From: Phoronis australis
Lineage: Eukaryota; Phoronida; Phoronidae
DNA: 64,000 nt
Reading direction: 5' to 3'
Assembly (NCBI GenBank): GCA_002633005.1
Contig: NMRA01000044.1
Coordinates: 663,568-727,567, forward strand
The notes beneath the pieces are model-generated. The model was not told the origin of the DNA and searched no databases. It saw only the letters and a list, made by a program, of their open reading frames with translations. Below, piece after piece: positions 36,501 through 46,659 of the stretch. The position numbers and the translations under genes were made by a program. The number at the start of each line of letters is the position of its first letter. The first letter of the stretch is position 1.

Positions 36501-37312
36501 TAGATTTATTTGCATGTAAATGAATTCCTACCACCCCTATGATGTGGATGAAGAAAGCAATTGTTCACGGAGCAATGACATTGGCCTTGCAAATCCTCAA
36601 ACCGCTGTCCTATTCTGCGTCACGAATTGTTTTGTTCCCCGAGTAAGCCTCCTCACCTGTGGCCACTCTCACAATTCGACCATTTGAGCGTATCTTGAAT
36701 TCCTTGTTGTTCGGCAAAGTTTCAATGATTGTTTTGAAATTAATTTCAATTAACATGTCAGTGTGAGATTTGCTTCCACGAAGAAAAACGCGTTCAAATA
36801 AAGGCGTGAACTATATTTTTTTGCTTGTTCCGCAGCACTAGAAGTTTTTGAGCCAGTGACTCAACAGCAAGTTTGACCACGGGAGGTCTGTTGAGCGTTC
36901 AGACGGGTGCAATCCAGTAAGGTCACATCTGAAGACAGGCCCGTGCTACATAACAATTCTTTGGCCACTTCACGTAAACGTCGGGTTCCGTTGACTATGC
37001 CTGATGCGATAATACACAAGTCATTGTTTTTCAAAGGGTCGTTCTGAATGACTAAATCTGAACTATGCGTGCAATGCTTCTCCAACGCGCTGACACGGTT
37101 TTCGAGACGTGCAAAATCCATATTAAAATCCGCCTTGAAGGATTTTAGCTTGATATCAATAGAATTTGTAATGTCATTGCGCATTTTATCCATTTTGGAT
37201 TCAAACGTTTTTCTAAGCCCATCTTGAGCCGACTTTAGAACTCTTATTTCTTTCAGTATGAGTTCCGATATCTCACCTTGATGATCACGTGAAGCTGGAG
37301 AGGTAGGCATGC
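33545..37312 (-). mobile_element. Near full-length, internally deleted APE-type LINE (LINE-C)
   Basis: Leftwards from 37312: an ORF1-like coiled-coil protein (MPTSPASRDHQGEISELILK..., 149 codons); an endonuclease of the APE family with VVICGDFNSRVG-type motif (IVICGDFNSRVG, near 36180) and SGRAVVDYFIVP (near 35965); a linker; RT motifs NYRNISLLSTVSKV (34850-34810) and EEQNGFRQWRSC (34755-34720). The palm with the YADD box is missing between about 34640 and 34635. Then YKYLGVVLNQFMDFS, and the C-terminal ICRVCKNGIEDKVHFIFDC (33895-33840). The 3' end is marked by AATAAATATAATAAAAA near 33548-33566. Frames are broken at many places, so it is inactive. Confidence 0.8.
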
Positions 37313-37503
37313 TTGATATAGCTTCACTAATAGTAGGTTGAGAATTGAAACATTTTGCTACCTATATCACCTGTACGGTTCATAGTTGTCCTTAACTCGC
37401 TACTGTCCTTGCTTGGTTTACGTTTACGTACAATTTGCCACTCAGAATCATCCATTGAATGGGAGCAAATTTAAAAGGCTGCCGCCATTTTTCGAGCATG
37501 CAG

Positions 37504-37680
37504 TAAGAGTAGCATGGAGTAATTGGGACGTAACTTCTAGGGTATCCGTTTCCGTTCTCTCGGCACCGAATCAAGGCAGATATTTTGGTGATTGGGGTCA
37601 CATTGATTACTGTCAAGATGGTCAATTTGCTTACTGTACGGGTCCAAAATTAATAGAGACATATAACAATTTCCAAGCAG
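37504..37680 (+). CDS. Possible VMO-I-like exon
   Basis: Bounded by an acceptor-like ATTTTTCGAGCATGCAG (ends 37503) and a donor CAG|GTAAAA (37681). It is 177 nt, phase 1 at both ends. It encodes ...VSVSVLSAPNQGRYFGDWGH then IDYCQDGQFAYC. WG.W....C..G.(F/Y)A is how a VMO-I repeat begins, and symmetric exons suit a repeated domain. I see no partner exon close by. The candidate at 20558-20682 is on the same strand but 17 kb upstream. Could be chance; confidence is modest. Confidence 0.35.
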
Positions 37681-39882
37681 GTAAAAGGTAGAGATAGGCT
37701 TTGCCGTAAGCAGATATAAACAGCGATGCCACTCTTTCAAGTTACGTGTAACTTTTAAAGCGGCATCAAACCCGTGCCTTCTGTCAAAAATCGAGTTATT
37801 GTCTTGTTCTTTACTCAGTGTAGAAGTAATCTCTACTCTCAGGAAGAACTGGTAATGCGTTGTTTCCATATATAAAAGTCGTTGAATTTCAAGTCGCGGA
37901 GACCAGTTTCACAACGGTAAGCGGTCGAATTCAAAACTTGATTTTTTTACAGAAAGCACAGGTTCAGTGAAAGTTTTAAAATTTTTAGGCATGCCAGCAG
38001 AAACACCTAGCAAGCCGCTCATAAAGCGGTGCTGTTGTGAACGTTCACAAAAGTCTTTCTGCCGACTGTTCCTCCTGTACTAATACCTTCCGGCAGAACC
38101 TCCAATTGTTTTTATCCGGGGTTGAGAATTCCGTAAACACAAGAAGGTTGCCAGAAGAGCACAGTCACGCAAGACCAAGCAAATCAAGCCAGTGATCGCT
38201 TGTGACCTTACTAGCTAGCACAGCTTAGGAAAGTGGCGGTTACTGAAGTGACTGATCAGTGAGGTTAGGACGTTGAATTTTGGCATAAAATTCACTGCTT
38301 CTAGTCCATAAGCGAAGTTTCTTCGCCGCAAGCCTTTGCAAGGCCTCATGTCTAAGGAATTCCAGACCCGGAGAGTCTTACGTATACCTAGTTCCTCGCC
38401 AGAAAAACAAGCATTCGCAAAATCTCGTAAGATCACAGGAATGAAAAAAGCGAGTGTTTCGTGAGTATACTCGGGATCTTATTAGCTCATGCTATCAAAA
38501 TATCTACCGGTGATTGGCCGGCGAGTTTGGAGTGATGAATTAGGGGATCGCAGTGTTTCCTTTCCACAATTGAATATTTTCGACGTAAGTATATTAAGTT
38601 CATGTCTTGCGAACTACAAAACTCAACCTTGCAAACTGAAAGGCGTAATATGTCCGGAAATGGCCTTACTAAGCATGCTCAAGTACAAAAAACATCTTTC
38701 ACAGCACTAGTTTTGCAGGAAAGATGGTGAAAAGCCAGCAGAAATCCTTACACGAATACCAGTGCGCATTGTGCTAGCCTAAAGTGAAACAATTTGCCCA
38801 ACTTATGACAAAAGATTTTGCATGTATCAATTTGGGCCGGCAATGCTGACCCAAACTGTCTCAGTTCAGAAGTTGTCTGATGGTTTGTTATGTCACTTTA
38901 GACATGAACATACCACTGACAACAACGCCCATTCCGTAGTAACCCATTAGCTCTCACCAACGGTTTGAGTTGGTTGATGAGACATCACGCTCCTAACCTG
39001 CAAGAGTTTGTCTTCCGCATGAAATTTGGCAGTGTTAAGCTAAAATGAAACCATACTTTTAAAAAACTATGTTGACTACGACAGCTTGTATTAGAATACG
39101 TTGAACAAACATTTAATGAAGACAAATGTGACAAACTGGAAAAGTCTTTTGCAGATTCTAGAAGTTTTTGGAGTGTGACTAGATGTCACGATATTAATGT
39201 AATACCAATTGACTTTGAAATGTAACGTAACTATCTCTCCAAATAATGGATAAGCTCAAAATTGGATATGGTAAAATACTGAAAGGGAGATAGTCTGTTT
39301 TGTAACGTACTAAATAAATTTTTGAAAAGAGCCATTTCCTCCGAGCCGGGGCTAGAGTGCGCAATAATTCGCCAGACTTTTAAGACGTGCAAATGAGATG
39401 AACAATTAGCCAAAAGGACAAACTGGTTTCAAAAAGCTACAGCACAGCCAATAACGTATTTGCTATCAATACATCTGTGGTGTGCCTTTCGAAAAGAAAT
39501 CTTTATTGCCCATATGTTGATTTTACCAAAGATTTCGATTTCATCAATAGAATTTATATTTAGACCAAACGGATTGCAGAAAATGTGTGTTGAAAAATTT
39601 TAAATATGTTGAAGAGTATATACATCTTCGGTGACGTTCGGTTAGCAACCCTCCAAACAGCAGTATGACCACGCAGGAGGTTCATGCAACCTGCTGGCAG
39701 CTTTAAAATTCGACAAGAACTTTAAGTTCTCTTGACATGTTGAAAGCAAGTTTGTCCCAGGCACTAACCGACACCTGTTAGGACAAAGGAAAAACGCAGC
39801 AGACAAATGGAACACACTGGGTGCCTTGGTATTATACTTGCAATCTGGAGTCGTTCTGAAGTATCTGCATAGGTGAACCTAG
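37681..39882. other. No recognisable gene (2.2 kb)
   Basis: Only short ORFs; none shows a known motif. Confidence 0.4.
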
Positions 39883-41220
39883 TTGCGAAAGAGGTCTTAT
39901 TGGACGACTACTTTCATAGCAACCTACGGGGCTCATGTATTGTGCCCAATGAATTTCTACTGTCATCTCTACTTCACATTGCGAATATTTGATATTCTGT
40001 GCTGTGGTGATGTCAAATCTAATCCTGGTCCCTTGGCACCCAATGGCGAGTTCAGTATCTTATTCACTAACTTGAACAGTGTGAAGTCTAATAACCTTGG
40101 TTTTTAATATTAATATTAATATTAAAAAAGAAGCGTCGATTGCATTCAGCGTTTAAAATGTCAAAAAACATCGCCTTATATCAAAGATATGAAGACCAAC
40201 CTGTTTCAATCAAAAATCTTATTTCAAGGGCAAAAGCAGAACCATGGTTCAAGCTGCCAGTGACAAACGAAAGACTTCTATTTACATCTCAACCCATTCA
40301 GAAAATTTTCGAAATTTATTTCCAGTTGCCCCTCAGAGTTGATTTATAACTCTTTCAATCTTCCTCATTTTAGCTATGCAGATATTATTTGTAATCACCG
40401 ATTTGACCATATTTTGTAAGCTTGATAGACTTCAATACCAAGGCTAAGCTGTCCTTCCTGTGGCAAGGGCAGTCGATGGGTCTCGTACAATTTAAGTCTT
40501 TGGTTCTCTCGACTGGACTTATCTCCCCCTGCTACGGAAACAGCACTTGACAACGTATTCATATAAAGTTATCAGCGAAATTAATATATCAAATTTAACT
40601 ATTACCAATCGGTATCAACGTGATACATATTCTGTCAATATTCATCTCTGAACTGCTACTGTATACACAATTCCGTCAATATCTGCCATCTTTTAGTAAA
40701 ACACCGATTATTGCCGGTTTTGCTTTTATGGAATAGTTTACCACTAGAGCTTAATGTAGCCCACTCAATTTGAATTTAAAAAAATGTGTTAAATCATTTC
40801 TTAAAGGTAATAATCTCACACTTCGTCCTACTACCAAATTATGTTTACTACGTGAAAAGGAAATTCTCGCTAGCCAATTGCGAGCGAGGTTGCACCTCAG
40901 TTGACAGTTCTAACATAACTTTGACAAGTTTTCTGATAAATGTACCTGTGATGCAATTAATAGTGATGCTCATTACTTGATCTCATGCCCCATCCATAAC
41001 GCATGAGCGTGAACAGCTGTTTCGCAGCCTTCAAATCAAACTTTTACTAATAGGAATAAAAACGAGCTTTCTGTTATATGGTTGTCACGATTTGAATCAC
41101 TACTGTAATGCTCCATTACTTAGAAATGTTAGTGATTTTATTTTTATATGTCATAATAAGGAACTGTACTAATAGCTACGATCTGGTTGTTGTTCTGTTT
41201 TGTGTAAGTTTTTGTACATT
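39883..41220 (+). mobile_element. LINE remnants with a 2A-like peptide (LINE-D)
   Basis: An N-terminal ORF segment contains CCGDVKSNPGP (GDVKSNPGP at 40006-40032), matching the D(V/I)xxNPGP core of 2A ribosome-skipping peptides, followed by GEFSILFTNLNSVKSN, like the start of an APE endonuclease. From about 40440 on, other frames give the end of a LINE ORF: LLLWNSLPLELN (about 40720-40755) and ASQLRARLHLS ... CTCDAINSDAHYLISCP (about 40870-40990), the terminal Cys/His motif. The endonuclease core and RT are missing between, so this is an internally deleted copy or two neighbouring fragments. 2A-like N-termini are documented in non-LTR elements of several marine invertebrates. Confidence 0.6.
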
Positions 41221-41877
41221 ATTATATTAAAATAAGTTCCCCTTTATAACCGTATGATTTTGTTCTTGCTTTTTATTTTCTTTACTTTTGGTGTTTTTGC
41301 TCAATATCATTTTCACTTAAGTAATTCGCTGTTTTATAATTAGAAGACTGGATATAATGTTCGCTTTCTGGGATAAGCATTTGTATTTAATTTATTGTCA
41401 ATTATTACCGTAACAATAGCCAAAAATCAAGCCGTCAGGCGACTGCTCAAAATCGTAATGGGCCATCTTTTGCCAGGAATATAAGTGCCAAATAATGTTG
41501 CGCCTGATTACAAACGAGTCTTTATACCATTTAATTATGTATCTTATTATTCCAATAAACGTGACCACTCGATGCAGATGATGGGTACGAATATTTCTTT
41601 TCCGGTGTAGCGTAACAAACAATACATACGAGCAATAGGAGGAAAATTAAATATAATTTATAAACTGTATTTTATCAGGTTTTCTTCCAAATATTTACTT
41701 CATACGATTTCCTTCTAAGATCAGAGCACACTAAAATCTTTTTATGGGAATGCTGTCCCCTTTGTTTTACATTACTGCAATGAGAAGGGGTTACCCATCC
41801 ACTAGAATGCGTGTTCATCAAGCAGACGTAATCCTTACGAGTCTATTCATTTTTGTTCACTAATGATTCAACATGTC
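41221..41877. other. No recognisable gene
   Basis: AT-rich flank of BEL/Pao copy 2; no motif seen. Confidence 0.4.
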
Positions 41878-42716
41878 TGTTGTGTTTATGTTTACGTTAG
41901 AATCGGGCATGTGACTACAGCTGATGGGATGAGTGCAGTGTGTGGGTTGATGACTCTAGGAAACATGGCTTATTATGTAATAGTGTTACTCACATAGTTC
42001 CGTTCAGCAGTTGTAGTGAGTTCTATGTATAATTGGACATATTCCAAGAAATAACCTTTAAATTTGGCCATGTTCATAGTACAGCTATTCATTGACAAGA
42101 GAATTCGGTGACAAATTTGGTAAGGACAAGTAAAATCATGAAAAGTGACTAGATTAGTCATAGGGTTAGAATCATATAAATTCTGAATGAGAAGGCATTT
42201 TACAGCAGTTCAGAACGGAGATGTAAACGGGTTAAGACGTAGTGAAGCAGTTTATGAAGTTAAAACCGATGTAGCAGGACTTTGATTCCTCCACAGAAGT
42301 AAGTAGTTATTTACTATTATTCGTGTTTTAATTTTTAAGTAAAATAAGGTTTATTTAGAATTATTGCCAAATAGAAAGCTCAGAAATATGTTTGACTATC
42401 ATGAAAATAGCATGAATAAGAAATAACGAAAGTTTAAATAGTTTAATACAAGTATGTTTGAATATGATGCAGCTATCATGGAAATTAGAATGTGTTTAGA
42501 TTTACCAAAATAATAAGCTAGGAGTCTTATTACGGTAACTTACGTTTATATCGGAATTATAAATAGCGTTTGACAAGTAATTGTTATTTAGATTAATTAG
42601 TTTCTAATGTTTTGTAATTTGTTGTTTGCAGATCGAATAAATATACTATCATTTATATGATTTAACGAGGAATTCTAGTTCTCATTGGTTTCGGCCTTGA
42701 GCCTGTCAGCGGTACA
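41878..42716 (+). repeat. 5' LTR of BEL/Pao copy 2
   Basis: From TGTTGTGTTTATGTTTACG to CAGCGGTACA, matching 50342-51186 with scattered substitutions and small indels. A possible alternative end is 42684 (TTCTCA), with TTGGTTTCGGCC after it as primer-binding site; the 3' copy, however, extends through CGGTACA as well. Confidence 0.85.
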
Positions 42717-42764
42717 CAGCATTCGATTTCTTGAGATAACGATTGTTACGGACGTGCCCTGACC

Positions 42765-43330
42765 ATGGAATTAGTGGAAACTGCCAGACGCGCCAGGAAG
42801 TCGGCGAAATCAGCATTCACTAGAGTCAGCAATACTCTAGCTGATTTAATTGGAAGTGACGTGGACAAAACAAAAGTACAGGAGTACTTTGATAAGTTGC
42901 CCGTGGCATATGGTAATTTGACGGACAAACATGAGGCATATGTTTGTCACCTTGACGACGATGACAAGTATGAAGAAGAGGAACAGTGGCTGGAAATGAT
43001 GCACAGAGTATTTGTAGACCACGAAATACGAGTGTTCCAGCTATGCAGCATCAAGGAAGAAAACAACGGGACAACCAAGCCAACCGACGAGACGACTGAG
43101 ACCGATGAGACAACTGTGACCGGAGATACAGCAGCCGCCGCGACCGAAGTAATGGCAACGACCGGAGAGGTTACAGAAGCAGACGCAAGCAGTGTAAACG
43201 TTATGACTGACAATAATAAACACTCGGTGTTTCAATTGGAAAAACATAGACTTCCGAAGTTTGGAGGTGATGTAAGAGAATATTTAAGTTTTAAGGATGA
43301 TTTCCAGTACATGGTTGGAAACAGATACAA
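42765..43330 (+). pseudogene. BEL/Pao copy 2 gag N-terminus (assembly piece 1)
   Basis: ATG at 42765 starts MELVETARRARKSAKSAFTR. An acidic/threonine-rich linker (TTKPTDETTETDETT) follows, then the gag core start LEKHRLPKFGGDVREYLSFK. After GNRY (43330) the sequence leaves gag completely. The same region is present again at 43658-44261 with small differences in the Thr/Glu repeat number. Confidence 0.85.
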
Positions 43331-43656
43331 GGTACCTAAACTACACGGTCAACGGACTCAAAAACACGGGAACGGACGCATGAACACGACTCACGGACCG
43401 GCAAACACCGTCCACTGACTCACAAACACGGGAACGGACTCACAAAACACGATCCACGCACCCAAATACACGGGACACGGACTCATATTCACGAGGAAAC
43501 ACGGTTAACGGACCGCCAAACACGGTCAACGGACAAAATGTCAACTTCAGCGTTGACAGCTGTGTAATGGGTGCGAGATTAAATATATTTTTGATGTTAT
43601 TTTTGTCTGTACTGTGATGTAATTGTTGTGATTTAGAAACAATAAACATTATTGAA
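43331..43656. repeat. Non-element sequence with irregular short repeats and AATAAA
   Basis: Contains about ten imperfect copies of an ACACGG-(A)ACGGACTCAC-like motif (43345-43535), then AT-rich sequence ending AACAATAAACATTATTGAA directly before the N at 43657. It does not belong to BEL pol or gag. It could be a foreign contig end joined here, or an insertion into this copy of gag. Confidence 0.5.
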
Positions 43657-43657
43657 N

Positions 43658-44261
43658 TTGGAAGTGACGTGGACAAAACAAAAGTACAGGAGTACTTTGA
43701 TAAGTTGTCCGTGGCATATGATAATTTGACGGACAAACATGAGGCATATGTTTGTCACCTTAACGACGATGACAAGTATGAAGAAGAGGAACAGTGGCTG
43801 GAAACGATGCACAGAGTATTTGTAGACCACGAAATACAAGTGTTCCAGCTATGCAGCATCAAGGAAGAAAACAACTTGACAACTGAACCAACCGACGAGA
43901 CGACTGAGACCGATGAGACAACTGAGACCGGGGAGACAGCAGCGACTGTGACCGGAGATATAGCAGCGACCGGGGAGACAACAGAGACTGTGACTGGAGA
44001 TACAGCAGCCGCTGCGACCGAAGTAATGGTGGCAACGACCGGAGAGGTTACAGAAGCAGACGCAAGCAGTGTAAACGTTGTGACTGACAATAATAAACAT
44101 TCAGTGTTTAAATTGGAAAAACATAGACTTCCGAAGTTTGGAGGTGATGTAAGAGAATATTTAAGTTTTAAGGATGATTTCCAATACATGGTTGGAAACA
44201 GATATAGCAAGAGGGATAGCATAGCAGTGTTAAAGAGTAGCTTGCAAGGTAAGCCTCTTGA
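43658..44261 (+). pseudogene. BEL/Pao copy 2 gag (assembly piece 2)
   Basis: Repeats the gag region from GSDVDKTKVQEYFDKL on, with a longer Thr/Glu/Ala linker than piece 1 (several extra ETGETAATVTGD-like units), and continues into YSKRDSIAVLKSSLQGKPL. It ends at the N at 44262. Confidence 0.8.
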
Positions 44262-44262
44262 N

Positions 44263-45297
44263 AAGAGAATATTTAAGTTTTAAGGATGATTTCCAGTACA
44301 TGGTTGGAAACAGATATAGCAAGAGGGATAGCATAGCAGTGTTAAGGAATAGCTTGCAAGGTAAGCCTCTTGATCTAATTAAGGGCTTAGGTTCAGATTA
44401 TGATGCTGCTTGGGCTTATTTGGATTCACTGTACGGGGACCCACGTTATGTGGCTGATGTAGTTTTGCAAGATTTAAGTAAATTTAAAGGTTTACAGCCA
44501 GGCGAGGATAGCAGGTTTTGCGAATTAGTTCATTTAATGCGCAGAAGTTATAATACTCTTAAATTAGTGGGGCGTCCATATGACATGGATAACAATCACA
44601 TGTTAGCTATTATTGAGCAACGCATGTGTCATGAAGATAGAAGGTTGTGGGCCCGCGAGCTAGAGCGCGAAAAAGACGAGGCATCACTTTCTAGGCTCCT
44701 GGAATGGATGAGCGGCGAGATGAAGACTCGGATGCGTGCCTCAGCTGCGATTAGAACGAGTACACAGAATGCAAAATCCCTTCATCATGTATCCACCACA
44801 AGTAGCGAGCGACCCTCGGCCCACAAGTGTTGGCTGTGCAAATCATCAACACACTGGCCAGACCAATGCCAAAAATTGAAACAGCTAACACCAGAACAGC
44901 GACTGGCAAAAGTGAGAGAAGAACATGTATGCTTCTGTTGCTTGAAGAAAACGAGCAAAAGCCACTGGTCCACCAATTGTTCCCGACGAAGGCAATGTCC
45001 AGAGAAAGATAACGGCACCCAGTGCAAGTATCACCACCATCCGCTTCTGCACACGCGCGTCTGTCAGAATGCACGACCAACAGGTGGCGTGTACGCAGCA
45101 TCACAGAGTGGCGAAGTGCATGCGGCTTCACGAAGTGGCAAAGGTGATGTACTTTTACCAATTCTCACGACACAAGTTTGTGGCCAGAAAGGGAATAGGG
45201 CCACTAATGTTTTAATAGACTCCGGAGCGCAGCTTAGCCTGATCACCACAGAATTAGCAAAAGAGTTAGGTGTTGAGGGGAAAACTATTTCCATAGA
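44263..45297 (+). CDS. BEL/Pao copy 2 gag core, zinc knuckles and protease start (assembly piece 3)
   Basis: Open without stops. It overlaps the previous ~110 bases (REYLSFKDDFQYMVGNRYSK again), then continues through the gag core (LIKGLGSDYDAAWAYLDSLY). Zinc knuckles follow (CWLCKSSTHWPDQC ... CFCCLKKTSKSHW ... CKYHHHPLLH), then the protease active site VLIDSGAQLSLITTELAKEL near 45210-45270. It ends at the N at 45298. Its gag part looks intact. Confidence 0.85.
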
Positions 45298-45298
45298 N

Positions 45299-46658
45299 TA
45301 GGGCCACTAATGTTTTAATAGATTCCGGAGCGCAGCTTAGCCTGATCACCACAGAATTAGCAAAAGAGTTAGGTGTTGAGGGGAAACTATTTCCATAGAC
45401 ATAACCAAGGTAGGAGGCGAGGTTGAACAGATGTCAACCAAAGTTTACCAGGTAAAGGTAAAATCAAAACTAGATGGCAGTCTGCATAGGATAAAGGCAA
45501 TAGGTATCCCGAACATCAGCAACGCGACAAGAGAAGTTAGACTTGACGGGGTAGCACGAAAACTTGGAGTCAGTCCAAACCAGCTGACTAGAGAAGGCGG
45601 ACCAATAGGCATTTTAATAGGAGTGGACCATCCTAGAGCACACGCAGGTCCCATGACAGAAATTGGAAAGTTAGTGGCAAGGCAAACACCACTTGGGTGG
45701 GTGGTGCTAGGGCCACTGGATGGTGTAGTTAACAAATTACATGACAGTCAGCGGGTCTTACATGTACAAATCAGACAGGATGTAGGCCTAGACATCACTG
45801 ATTTTTGGAAAACTGAATCCATGGGTGTAGGCAACAAGTTCAATGATTGCGACGCAGGGAAATTAAATAAGACAGAAGCTGGCGAGGAAAAAATATTTCG
45901 AGATTCCAGCAAGAAGGTTGGAAATCAGTGGTTGATTTCTTACCCTTGGGTCAAGGACCCTAAGCAGTTACCAAACAACAGAGTACAAGCAGAAAAAAGA
46001 TTGGCTTCAATTGAGAAAAGGCTGCAGCATAAAAACATTGCGAAGGCATACGATCAGTAGATGATGGAGATGGAACAAATGAAGTTTAGTAGAAAAGTTA
46101 ATTCTTACAAGGGAACAGTACACTACATAATGCATCACCCTGTAGTGAGAATGGACAAGCCAAGTACCCCGGTAAGAATTGTTTTTTAATTCATCTTCGT
46201 CATAAGAAGGACACCGACTCAATGATTACTGGCTAAAAGGATCAGATTTGTTAAACGGTCTTTTTGGAGTAGTTTTGAGGTTCAGAGAAAACCATGTTGC
46301 CATTGTGTCCAAGATATACCACAGAATTCTAATTCCAGTAGAAGACCAGCATGTACACAGATTCTTGTGGAGAAATTTTGAGCAGCGAACACCAGTTACC
46401 TATGTAAGCACGGTATTGACCTTTAGAGATAAAACGGTACCAGCCATGGTACAGATAGCACTACGCAAGACAGGTGAAGAAAATGTTAAAAATTATCCAG
46501 AAGCAGCCAGAATATTGAAGATTAATATGTATATGGACGACATATGCGAATCGGCCAAGACTGAAAGCGAGGCACAGAGACAGCGAGGATGTGAATAAGG
46601 TACTCGCTACTGGAGGGTTTGCAGTAAAGGGATGGGCTTCCAACAGGAACCTACAATG
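45299..46658 (+). pseudogene. BEL/Pao copy 2 protease to RT start, damaged variant (assembly piece 4)
   Basis: Again overlaps the end of the preceding piece (protease active site), then runs into the RT N-terminus (MSTKVYQVKVKSKLDGSLHR...). TAG at 46058, a 12-bp deletion near 46098, frame changes near 46185 and 46580 and loss of the VGDVSK segment distinguish it from the cleaner version at 46660 on. It therefore derives from a second, decayed copy or haplotype. Contains its own YMDDICES box near 46530. Confidence 0.8.
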
Positions 46659-46659
46659 N

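Noticed and set aside
42947-44222. Long minus-strand ORFs rich in Ser/Val/Thr over gag of BEL/Pao copy 2
   Set aside because: They are antisense shadows of the Thr/Glu-rich gag linker.
44751-45161. 136-codon minus-strand ORF over BEL/Pao gag knuckles
   Set aside because: Antisense of the CCHC region; the His/Cys content mirrors the plus-strand frame.
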